From the NCBI GenBank assembly GCA_030549495.1, contig JAUIRK010000906.1:62001-126000 (forward strand): a DNA stretch of 64,000 bases. The letters run 5' to 3'. Below are positions 34,027-43,499 of this stretch, one piece after another. Every line of letters begins with the position of its first letter. Position 1 is the first letter of the stretch. A program made the translations under genes and the position numbers. Under the pieces are notes generated by a model. It was not told the origin of the DNA. It did no database searches and was given only the letters and a program-made list of their open reading frames with translations. This stretch comes from Nectonema munidae (taxonomy: Eukaryota > Nematomorpha > Nectonematoida > Nectonematidae).

Positions 34027-34689
34027 GACTTCGAAGTAAGATACAAGTTCTTGAGGAAGTTCGTCATCCTCAACAAGCTCTTCAAATCCGTCAATCGCAT
34101 CATTGGCTGGAAGAAAGGCTAGGGCTGAAAAACATCTTATTTTTATAGTAAACTCGTTGTCATGATGGTATTTAACCTTGAGCCAAATTCACATACTTTT
34201 TTGTATATATTTTGAGATAGATGGAATAGACAACATGATATAAAGGCGCTAGGAAAGACAGATAAAAACTACTGATATGAGCTTTTTCAAAATCAAGTAT
34301 AATGTTTTCAGCGTTTAATCCTTGTCTTAATTGTTTAAGATGGTTAAAAAGACGAGTGTAAGTCTCCTGCTTTCTTTGGTTTGCACCTATTTGAATATGT
34401 GGCGTATACAATTGATGGAATATATTTGGAGAGCAAACAAACGTATTCTATCTTCATCAGATTGTCCGCTATCAAATTGTAAAAAAATTCTCCAGTGTCA
34501 AGAAACTTGAGCTCATTACGTATCTCGTAATCAAATCGAGTTTGCGGATTCGGAGGAATACTTTCTAATGCCTGACGCCAGCCACTAAGAAAATTGGAAA
34601 GATTTGATTATTTTTTCAAAAAAAGCAAATATTCTTAGCTTTCATAAATTTTTAAACATTTTCAAATTTTATCTGTGTTTTGAAACTTT

Positions 34690-34800
34690 TTGATTTTGGG
34701 AGTGAAACTACCGTGAGTCAAATTGTCACGGAGTAAAATTACCAGGAGTCAATTTACCGTAGTGATATTACCGGGAGTCAATTTACCGGTCAAGTTTTAA
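34690..34800 (+). repeat. short tandem 'accgggagtcaattt' units
   Basis: About five degenerate units of GGGAGTCAATTTACCG-type text lie between the MULE remnant and the satellite. The origin is unknown. Confidence 0.5.
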
Positions 34801-34839
34801 AATAGCTATATGTGTCAATCAAATTGCGGTTTAATTCTA

Positions 34840-35430
34840 AAAATATTTTCAAAATACATCAAATCAAATTTTATATTAAATATATTTTTTTTACCAAATC
34901 GACCATGCTGGTTTCATTTCTGAAGTCAGATTTTGGATTTAAGGTTAAAAAATATCTGTACGTATTAATAAAATTTGCGGTTTACGCCTGAAAACTGTCT
35001 CTAAAAGTATTCTTTTAAATTTTATATGAAATATACGTTTTTATACTAAATAAATCAAGCTAGTTTCTTTTCTAGAATTAGTTTTTGCATTTAGAATTTG
35101 AAAATACCTATAAGTATCAATCAAATTTAAGGTTTATTTCTAAAAATTAACTCCGAATATATTTATTCAAAATTTACATAACATATGTTTTTATACCAAA
35201 TCGATTATGCTGGTTTCATTTCTGAACTGTTTTCACATTTAGAGATTTTAAAATATCTGAGATTGTTAATCAAATTTACGGTTTACTTCTGAAAAATAAC
35301 TCCAAAAATATTCTCTCTAATTTTACACAAAATATAGGTTTTTATACCAAATCAACCATGCTAGTTTTATTTATAAACTCATTTTCACATTTAAAAGTTA
35401 AAAATATCGGCAAGTGTTCATCAAATCAAA
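34840..35430 (+). repeat. ~151-bp satellite, four units
   Basis: The landmark ACCAAATCGACCATGCTGG and its variants begin at 34893, 35045, 35195 and 35346, giving spacings of 152, 150 and 151 bp. The whole monomer (including 'aaatttgcggtttac' and 'aatattctttt') is shared. The units are diverged, so the array is old. Scattered related units lie at 31560-32150. Confidence 0.8.
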
Positions 35431-35476
35431 ATATTTGTGCATGAGAAAATTTTTTGACTTCTTGAGAAAAAATTAT

Positions 35477-35767
35477 CTAAAGCAATTTTGAGCAAGTGTT
35501 ATTTATATAGTACAAATATAATTTTTTTTTAAACAACCTGAAAACAAATTGAAAAGAGAACATGTGATCAAAAGAAATAATTTTAAAAAAGAAGTATGTA
35601 TCTTGGTTAAATGGAAGATCTGCCATGTTCCAATGAAATAGGATGAAATGATCTAATATTGGGTGCTTCAAAAATGATTTTGATCCACTTTTGCTGCTTG
35701 AAGTATTCTTTCTCTTTGAACATAATTTGAATGGATGTTGAGAAAAAATGCCCTCACACGCCCTCAC
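35477..35767 (-). other. 96-codon coding-like frame, unrecognised
   Basis: The frame reads GSKSFLKHPILDHFILFHWN and MADLPFNQDTYFFFKIISFD. The texture is protein-like but no family was recognised. It begins in a small tandem repeat (GAGGGCGTGTAAAAACTTGT). It may be part of the same decayed element as 35880-36313. Confidence 0.25.
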
Positions 35768-35879
35768 AAGTTTTTACACGCCCTCACTAAATATATTAGT
35801 TTAGTATAAGTTTTTTTTTATTTTTATAAAATTTTTAAACAAAAATTACCAAAAAACTAAAAAATTATTTGATATTAAA

Positions 35880-36313
35880 ATTTTTTTTGACTATACTGTT
35901 GTAGTTTGATAAATTTCTTTAAAATTTTGAAGAGTTTCTTCAAGAGATAGAATAACCGTAGGTTTTTCAAGAGCTATATCATTATCACTTTCAAGATTAG
36001 GTTGCTCTGGTAAATAATCAACAATGAGGTTTTGTTCTCAATTATTAGAATCATCTTTGATTGGTAGGTTTTCATCAAAATTTAAATCAATGTTTTCTAC
36101 TGCAAGCTCTTTAGCTAATGTAGAAACTTGATAATAATGGGCACATCATCATCAGAGACTTCTATGTTTAATTGTAGACAATTTAAAAATACAACTGACG
36201 CAAAACATCTTCTAATTTTTTCTAATTTAATCGGTGTTTCGGAAACCTTAGCACTCGAACTTTCATGACCAGGTCTTATTTGTCCATTTTCTATTAAACA
36301 ACAAAGAAAGTAA
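35880..36313 (-). pseudogene. decayed protein-coding remnant, unrecognised
   Basis: Minus-strand text is clearly protein-like over about 140 codons but in more than one frame. It reads LIENGQIRPGHESSSAKVSE, then TPIKLEKIRRCFASVVFLNC and NIEVSDDDVP. Then, shifted, it reads ELAVENIDLNFDENLPIKDD, YLPEQPNLESDNDIALEKP and SLEETLQNFKEIYQTTTV. The acidic tail resembles the C-terminal regions of pogo-type transposases, but I cannot place the first half. It is a dead copy of a mobile-element or host gene. Confidence 0.4.
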
Positions 36314-36825
36314 AGAGAGCGAGTATTGAAAACACATTCCTGCTTATTTGGTGTGAGATTAAGCTTAGATTTTCAAGCAAAAGTTGTTACCTGTATTTTT
36401 GTTAATTTTGTTTTTAAGTTTTTATCACCTTCTGTTCCAATTTGTTCAACAACAAAAGGCTTAACTATTGACATGATAAACGGTCATTTTGGTCACTATT
36501 TCAAGGTCAGTTAATGAAAACTCTTGTATTAAGTTGATATTTCGATGAGTTCTGACCTTGTTTGCAAAAATTGGATGCTGAAGGAAAAACTTTAATAGAA
36601 CGCCGGTGTTGCTTAAAGTGTTCAAAAAACTTTTGTTCAATCAAAGAAAAAAAAACAAGCACTCATCATTTTGCATTTTTAAATCCACACAAGCTCAAAT
36701 AATTTTAAAAAATGAAAGGTACGAAGAAGAAGTTAAATATCAAGATGAAAATAATTTTGGGCTGAATATTTTTGATAGAATTGATCAAATATTTTCTACA
36801 AAATAAAAAATTTTCTTCTTCTATT

Positions 36826-36916
36826 TTCCCTTAAAAGTTGATGTCAACTATAAAGTGGGAGGGGGGAGGCGGCAAAATTTGACAAAAATCGATTGACGTC
36901 AATTGTGAACGACCCC
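36826..36916. mobile_element. TTA-flanked G-tract MITE, partial copy
   Basis: The right end reads inverted as GGGGTCGTTCACAATTGACG and is followed by TTA (36917-36919). A G run lies inside. The left terminus is missing; the text begins at 'ttgatgtcaac'. Confidence 0.6.
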
Positions 36917-36929
36917 TTACTCCATATAT

Positions 36930-37773
36930 TCATTCCTCAATTTAATCTTATTCTCCTTTAATATTCTATGCATCATCATGCATTATTATATGTAACTTTT
37001 TCCTTATCTAAATCATACTTGTAACACAACTCCTCACACCAAGAATTTTCCTCCTCCTAAAACCCTGGTCTATGAACCCACTCTCAGATTTTACCTGTCA
37101 TTCAACTTTAAACAGTTACCCCTTCAACTAAGTTCATTACAACTCAGTCTCTAATTAGTTAAATACTTTAGAGATAAATTAGAGTATTATTTTTAAAAAA
37201 TTTTCAGTTGTTAAGTTTAAATGATAGATGAGATAAAACTTGCGTTTAGCTTCAATAAGTAAATTAATTTATATAAAATGCATAAAAAAAATTTTTATTT
37301 TCTGTAAATTTTCAGACATTGTGAAATGATGCTCTTTAAAATTAGTTGACATAACAAATAGGTTCTTTTGTTTCAAAAGGTAAATTACATAATAAAATAA
37401 CATTAAAAAAAATTTTTTTCTTATTTTTTGGTAATTTGTTATACTTAATAAAAATAGGAAAAATTTTAAAATTTAAAGAAAAATAAAAAGATAAAAAAAT
37501 GGAAAATTTATAAAGGATATTATTGAAAAATAACTTAAACAAAGTTGTATATTTTTTCTTAGAAAAAAAATTATTTTTTGTATTGTTTAGTTTCATTTAA
37601 AATTTTCTACAACAACCTTTTATCTTTTCTTTTTGCTCCTTCTAAAGTAAATATACATTTTTCAAGAAGTTTTAGAAAACAATTGATAATTACATTTTTA
37701 AAATAAAATAGTTTTACAAAACAAATTTTCAGTTTTACCTAATTTAACAACTCAACTTTGCAATTTATCATCA
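36930..37773. other. AT-rich stretch, nothing recognised
   Basis: Probably the upstream end of the hAT element that begins coding at 37774, but its terminal repeat was not found. A minus-strand Lys/Phe-rich frame at 37342-37596 is a low-complexity artefact. Confidence 0.3.
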
Positions 37774-38188
37774 ATGTATCGTGAAAGTCAAGTTTACATC
37801 CATTTCAAAGAAGAATACTCGTTTTTTGTTTGTGAGTGTAATTCTGATCATGGTAAAATATGTCATGAAAAAAAAATTGAAAACAGGGAGTATATCTTCG
37901 AACTTAAAAAGGCATATTCAAAGATATCATAAAGAAAAGTTTTTCATGGTGCAAAAAAATGACAAAGAAAAATTTTTCAAAAAAACTAAAGTTTATGAAA
38001 GTCAAAGCATTATGTCTTCTTTTGTACAGAAAACCGAAATTTCAGCAAACTGCAAAGTAACAAGAACAGATTTTGAGAGTGGAATTTTAAAAATGATTGT
38101 TTACAACGGAGTTTCGTTCAGTTTTTTCAAAATGACGAAAATGAAATTTTTGACCTTTTTAAATTTTCAATATTATTTTTCTCCTTAA
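37774..38188 (+). pseudogene. hAT element A transposase, BED zinc-finger N-terminus
   Basis: The text MYRESQVYIHFKEE is followed (one frame over) by KLKTGSISSNLKRHIQRYHK, the C-terminal half of a BED zinc finger with its spaced His residues. Then come SQSIMSSFVQKTE and TDFESGILKMIVYNGVSFSF, the usual hAT 'MIV..G.PFS' block. Coding text is lost in AT-rich sequence soon after 38150. Confidence 0.7.
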
Positions 38189-38529
38189 AAATAATCTATC
38201 ATGATTTATATTATATATATGTGTCTAATTGATCATTATATATACATGTTATGCATAATAATTAAAACCCGTATGTAGAAAAAAATTTATATAAGAATAC
38301 ACCTAGAAAGACTGAAGCGGTCATTAATGACCGATTATGATTTTGTAACAAATTTATGACAAAAATATAAGATAAAAGAATATGAAGAAAAACTGTTTAT
38401 TACATTATCTTGTATTAATGCCACACATGTAAGATAATACGATTTCACTATTGACCTTGATTGCTCGATATAAATATAGTAACGCAAGCAGCCTGAAATG
38501 AATGATCTCATCTTCATCAGTTATACCTT

Positions 38530-39384
38530 TTGTTCGGCAAATTCATGTCATCTATTACTTTACTTTTTGATAATTTTATACTCAAGCAAATCCTAAAATA
38601 CACTTCTTTACACGGAGAGCTTAGTAATCCCTCCTTCGAAATGTCAAGCAACGAACTGTACTCCTTTATTGGCTTGCAATATACAAGAGGAATTTACATG
38701 GCTAAAAATACACCTCTCAGTGATTTATGGAGTAAAAATTGGGGTCCTGCTTTTTTTTCAAACACAATGAGTCGTGATCGATTCAAAAGCATAATGAAGA
38801 ATATACGATTTGACGATTTTTTGTCCAGACGTCAAAGCAAGAGTTCTGATCGTTTTCTTCCAGTACGCGAAATCTGGGATCGGTTTATTCAAAATTCCCA
38901 ATCAAGTTACATTCCTAATGAAAATCTTACAATCGATGAACAACTTTTCCCATGCAAATCACGATGCCCTTTTATTCAATATATGGCTTCCAAGCCCGAT
39001 AAATTTGGAATAAAATTTTGGTGTCTCGTCGACAAAAAAAGTAAATTTTTGTGTAATTCTATTCCTTATCTTGGAAAAGATTGGAGTCGAAGTAGTAATG
39101 TTGGATTACCTACACATGTCTGTACTCAACTTATGTCACCTTTTTTCAACAGTGGCTATAACGTCACACTTGACAACTTCTTCACTTCATTAGATCTTGC
39201 TGAAAAGTTCATTGGTAAAAGTACAACGATAGTTGGAACAATCAGAAAAAATAGAAAGGAAGTTCCTAATTTAGAAAGCAAAATGAAGAATCAACCACTT
39301 TATTCAAGTATGATTCTTTATACTGATTCAGGGTGTACTTTGACACTTTATAAAGGTAAAAAAACAAAGTTGTACACATTTTGA
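38530..39384 (+). pseudogene. PiggyBac transposase, N-terminal and catalytic part
   Basis: The frame of 284 codons starts close to FMSSITLLFD and runs through ELYSFIGLQYTRGIYMAKN and LWSKNWGPAFFSNTMSRDRF. The first catalytic Asp is in LTIDEQLFPCKSRCPF (residue ~136) and the second in VTLDNFFTSLDLAEKF (residue ~215). Between them lies SKPDKFGIKFWCLVD, matching the family's KPxKxGIK block. It ends at a TGA where the next frame (39381-39860) takes over. That is a single frameshift in otherwise clean text, so this copy inserted relatively recently. The usual acidic N-terminal extension is short or absent. Confidence 0.85.
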
Positions 39385-39860
39385 GCTCAATGCATAAAGA
39401 AGTTGAAATAAATGAAAATCATCCAAAGAAACTTCCTGAAACAGTGGAGTATTATAATCAGACAAAATATAGCGTAGACGTTTTAGACCAAATGGCACGG
39501 TACTCAACATGCAAAACTGGATCTAGAAGATGGCCTGTGGCTGTATTCTTCAATATGCTAGATTGTCTTGCAATCAATTCATGGATTTTATATAAAGAAG
39601 TGACAAAAGAAAAAATAACACGAAGAAAATTTCTACAAGGTTTGGTAACAGAACTCTGCAGCGCAGCAAAAGAAACAATAAGCACAGGAATATTAGAAGA
39701 ACCAGGCCCATCCAAAAGAAAGCAATGTAATTTCACCATGTGCAAAAACAAGTCAAACAATAAGTGCTGCAAATGTTCCATTACTTGCTGTGGAAAACAA
39801 CATACAGGAAAAAAAATTACAAACATTGTATGTAGAAGTTGTATTGATCAAAAAAAGTAA
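39381..39860 (+). pseudogene. PiggyBac transposase, C-terminal part with Cys-rich domain
   Basis: The text continues the previous frame without loss: PKKLPETVEYYNQTKYSVDV, then LDQMARYSTCKTGSRRWPVA, with the VDxLDQM catalytic-domain motif. It goes on through FNMLDCLAINSWILYKEV to a cysteine cluster (CKNKSNNKCCKCSITCCGK, ending CRSC), the zinc domain that binds subterminal repeats. The stop is at 39858-39860. Apart from the frame offset it looks complete. Confidence 0.85.
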
Positions 39861-40034
39861 AGGTAATATCATTTTACATTTTAAATTATATAAATAAATA
39901 AAATTTTAAGTTATAAATATTTATTTTTACGCTCTATATAACACATTTTTCTTATCGTAGACTGATATAAAAGTTAGCGGTCATTTTTGACCGCTTAGGC
40001 TTTCTCGGTAGTTATTTTTTTCAGTCTTTCTAGT

Positions 40035-41463
40035 GACAGCAAAAAAATTAGGAATATTGCTGGGTCGTGATAGTATCGAGTCAATGTTATTAAATAAATA
40101 TTCTGTTGAAAAAATAAACTTAAAAATTGTTTCGCGAACAAAATGGTATATTTGAATTTTCATACTGTTACACGACTCATGTCTCACTTTTTGGGCGTTG
40201 CAGTTCAATTCTTTTGTGAAAAAAATGGTTTGATGGAGTTCATGTTGGCTATAGTCAATACCAACTCCCTTAGTGACTCGAAAAGTTTGAAAGACTTTAT
40301 TTTGAAAGTTTTAGAACAATTCGAAATTAAAACAAAGCAAGTTTTGGGTTGTGTAGTTGACAATGCTGCAAAAGTGCAAATATGACTCGAGCCATCAAAT
40401 TAATTTCTGAGCATAAAATGAATGCTCACGATGAAACCTCAGATCCAGATGACTCTGAATATGAAAATGAGGAAACTGATGATAATCAAAAGTTTGTGTC
40501 TGATGTTTGAGATGCATGGAGCACACGCTGCAACTTAGCGTTTGTGATGGACTCACATGCTGGCAAGAAATTGTTTCAAAAGTCAGAAGCATTGCAACTA
40601 CTTTACGCGCGCCGCATACTGACGCTATTTTGAGAAGAGCGGGGAAAACAGTGTTAATTGATATGCCAACAAGATGGGGAAGTACATTTTTGATGTTGAA
40701 AAGGCTCTTTAATATTGAAAAGTTATGTTCAGGATTTAGATCTGGCTCGCGTGCATTTGACTGAAGAAGAATGGAAGACGATTGAAAAATTAGTCAAAAC
40801 TTTGAGCATCCTTCATGAAGCTACATTATTTTTCCAAAAAGAAAAAATAACCGCAAGCGAGATTTTTTTTATAAATGGCGCAAAACTATATTTGATTTGA
40901 GCCAAAATGAAGGTAATGAAGAATTCATTAGGAGCTTGAAAAAAGAAAGAAAAACTATTACAAAAAAAACTGCTTCTAGCTTCAATCTGGATTGATGCCA
41001 GATCAAGGATTCTTCTTTCGGAAGAACAATAAAAGAAAGCAAAAAACACATTAGAAAAAGTTTATAACGAAATGATTTTTTTATCCTCAAACCCAAATGT
41101 ATCTTCACCAAAAAAATATGAGCAGTTTTTTTGAATCTGCAAAATCTCAAACACAAGGCGAAACAATTCAAGAAGATGAATCCACTTCAAATTTTGAAAA
41201 ATATCTCAGATCTTTTGACTTTAATTCAGAAAAGCAATCCCATTTACAACAAGCTCTCACCAACATTGAAAAATTGGGAAGATTTGAAAAATCTTTTTGG
41301 AAGAGTCAGTGCGATGCCCTCAACGCAAGTTTCGGTTGAAAAAGTTTTTTCTCAACTCAAATTAATTTTAAGAACAAACAGATCAAGATTGTGCACAGAG
41401 CTGCTTGACATGATTTTATTTTTAAAAATAAACAAATTGGTTTTGATTTTTTCAATAAAATAA
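40035..41463 (+). pseudogene. hAT element A transposase, core and dimerisation domain
   Basis: The core reads LGCVVDNAAKV (RNase H-like 'DNAANM' motif, about 40350) and then MRCMEHTLQLSVCDGL (about 40510). Next come IDMPTRWGSTFLMLKRLF (about 40660), LTEEEWKTIEKLVKTLSIL and KITASE(I)F. The dimerisation domain is MPSTQVSVEKVFSQLKLILR followed by NRSRLCTELLDMILFLKINK and a stop at 41461. At least four frame changes separate these blocks. The order and motifs match Ac/Tip100-like hAT transposases. Confidence 0.8.
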
Positions 41464-41714
41464 TTTGTTTTTTCATTAGAAACTTTTTTAATCAATTTTT
41501 TGCTTTCCATGTGGCGCTTTGAAGGAGTAAGCATAAAAGTTTAGAAGTAAGCAATTTGACTGCTAAGTTTGGAAGCGGAAGTGTTAAAAATTCATAGGAA
41601 CGGATTTGGTTTTTTGATTGTTGGAAACGGGATAATCAACATTTTATAGAAAGCGGTATGATTTTAGGTGTTGGAAGCGGAAGCGTTGATTTTTTTAACG
41701 CTTCGGCATCTTTG

Positions 41715-42002
41715 ATTGTAATTTCCCACTTTTCTGGTTCGTAATTATAGCGATACTTTTTATAAAATTAAAAATTGCTTGAAATAATTCGTTTCTATAT
41801 CTTTCTCTACCAAAAGTAACAAGAAAACGTTCTTCTTTTGGATTTTTAAGTAAATGAAGAAAATTTAGTTTTTCTTTATTACTCAATCTTGAATCAAACG
41901 ATGATAAAACTACAAGAACGTAGTTTAGATACCAAAGATGACGACTTAATACTTTAAAAGCAAATGTGGCAATTTAGTAAATTTTTATCGCTATTAAAGA
42001 TC
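41715..42002. other. spacer between hAT A and SINE
   Basis: A minus-strand frame (41695-41886) reads NPKEERFLVTFGRERYRNEL but has no recognised family. Nothing else was seen. Confidence 0.3.
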
Positions 42003-42196
42003 ATTTAGTTGGGCAGAATGTGTACGAGGATACATAAACCAAAGAAGGTCTAAGGAAGGAAACCGTGGGATGTTGTCATCGAGAAGGCACAATTGCGCCG
42101 CTTGTATCGAACTATGAGAAAGTTTGCTTGATGCAGGATCGAACCCAAGACATTGAGTAATCGAAACACAGTAACTCACCAACCTTACTCACGCCG
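42003..42196 (-). mobile_element. tRNA-derived SINE, copy 1
   Basis: On the minus strand the head reads GTAAGGTTGGTGAGTTACTG (A-box-like), and GGGTTCGATCCTGCATC gives a canonical B box. The body 'cgaactatgag' and 'aaggcac...tgc.ccgctt' is shared with copies at 49018-49190 and 52995-53160. Confidence 0.75.
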
Positions 42197-42199
42197 TAA

Positions 42200-43402
42200 A
42201 CTAATACACAGTCTAATATACAATTTAACAACAAATCCATTAAATTCTTTTATTGCTTCATTATATTTTGATGTTAAATTTAATCGTGATCTAAACCAAT
42301 AGATCTTTAAGTATAAATTATCTTTGCCATCCATCTTGCACTGTGTTGAGCAATTATCAGTATTCTTTTAGCGATAGATACTCAAAGAAATATAAGACAT
42401 AGGTTAAGCAATTCTGTAGGTTCAGGGACAATATAAATATATTCAGAGGCCGAATTGATCTGTTTCCATTCTGTATAATCATCTCTTGGTTGGTATTGAG
42501 AAAATTGTTATGAAAAATCACAAGATTTGTGTAATCATCTACAATAAAATTTTTTGCTTTTTCTTCGGTTGGTAACCTTGAAATTGATGTATTTATACTT
42601 TTACAAAATTTCCCAATTTTCGATAAAGTTTTTTTCAATTAGAGTGCAAGTTCCACAGTTTTTGCGTGTGTATTATTACTTCATGTATCAAATAGAAAAA
42701 GTGAAGCAAAATTTTTTTGTTATTAAATTTTTAAATATCATTTTATTTTTCTATTTGTATACAAAACAACATTTTACGTTTATTATTTGTTTATTAGGAT
42801 GTGCGCAACCGTAAAATATATTTGAATTCAACTAATTTTTTGCTTTTGAAAATTATAAAAGGAAAAGATAATGGATTATAATAGCTGTTTCAAAATATTT
42901 TATAGAAAATATAACTTAATAAGAAAAAGTATAAAATATGACTGAGTGTTGAGAAGTTTAGGAATTAGATTGAAGGCGATGAAGCCAGAGTTAACCTGAT
43001 CACGTCTTAAGTATACAAGGTAAGCATCATCTTCAACATACCCAGATTTAGAAGAATGTCAATAAATAAAAATCAAAAAAAGGTCTAACAAAAACTAGAA
43101 GAACTTTATAAATCATCGTGTTTTACTTGTATATAGGATTTATAAAACAGGTTTTATAGAAATCGTAATCAATCTTTTCAATTGACATGATGAAGTTATA
43201 TTCTCAACAAAATCATGACAAAACATTATACATTCTCGGTCATACAACAAAAAATCACATAAAAGATATGCTATCAAAAGTATTTTTTATATTTAAATTT
43301 TCAGTTATGCATGTTTGTAAAGAACAAAGTCGTTTATAGTTTGATAGTAGAAATCTAGGAAAATTTTATCACTTTAAAGGCAAATTTCAAGTTTACTATA
43401 AA
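42200..43402. other. AT-rich, downstream of Derlin
   Basis: This includes the presumed Derlin 3' UTR (below 43403). A minus-strand frame at 42357-42638 (text CKSINTSISRLPTEEKAKNF) is coding-like but unrecognised. Confidence 0.3.
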
Positions 43403-43499
43403 CTAAGTATTGGGATTCCAATCATATCCCCCAGGATTTTCCGTTTCAACTAAATGTTCAAACTCGGAATTTTGAAAAAAATTTCGAAAGAAACGACTT
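43403..43499 (-). CDS. Derl2: Derlin exon, C-terminal
   Basis: The acceptor is TTTCTTATTTTTAG before 43499. The first base completes a Leu codon split by the 52-bp intron. The text is [20 protein letters not shown] then [11 protein letters not shown] and TAG. PGG(Y/F)xW matches the end of Derlin-2. The p97-binding SHP-type tail is not seen. Confidence 0.8.

Larger units (their letters stand above)
33080..34640 (-). mobile_element. Mutator-like (MULE) transposase remnant, split by a small hAT
   Basis: The minus strand from 34600 downward reads NPQTRFDYEI, then QFDSGQSDEDRIRLFAL. Next come QETYTRLFNHLKQLRQGLNA and ENIILDFEKAHISSF, the MULE catalytic-domain pattern with Asp in LDFE. A C-terminal stretch ANDAIDGFEELVEDDELPQE follows (34100-34035). 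The text resumes beyond the inserted hAT at 33346-33200 with RGRGSRQRRIPPMFSIDNWN, the expected next block before the PRTNN region. Stops and frame changes are scattered through it. No terminal repeats were found. Confidence 0.7.
38300..40034 (+). mobile_element. PiggyBac element inside hAT element A, nearly intact
   Basis: The ends carry the shared terminus CTAGAAAGACTGAA (left 38304; right inverted, 40019-40032). Just inside is a perfect short palindrome, GCGGTCATTAATGACCG on the left and GCGGTCATTTTTGACCGC on the right. CCTAGAAAG is the piggyBac family signature. The expected TTAA target duplication is not clear at either border. The 1.73 kb body encodes a transposase in two overlapping frames. 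Confidence 0.85.
37774..41714 (+). mobile_element. hAT element A, interrupted by PiggyBac
   Basis: The coding text runs in order: BED zinc-finger N-terminus (37774-38150), gap filled by PiggyBac (38300-40034), RNase H-like core (40035-40900), and dimerisation domain (41309-41460). It is homologous throughout to hAT element B (48943-51455). The join is shown by the right flank AGCAAAAAAATTAGG at 40037, which matches the middle of element B. The right terminus is near 41714, where the text matches the decayed end of element B. Several frame breaks make it inactive. Confidence 0.8.

Noticed and set aside
37342-37596. Lys/Phe/Asn-rich minus-strand frame of 84 codons
   Set aside because: Low-complexity AT-rich sequence without domain or splice context.
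42003-42196. Functional tRNA gene
   Set aside because: It has a B box but no foldable cloverleaf that I can write down, and the body is shared by several dispersed copies, so SINE is the better call.
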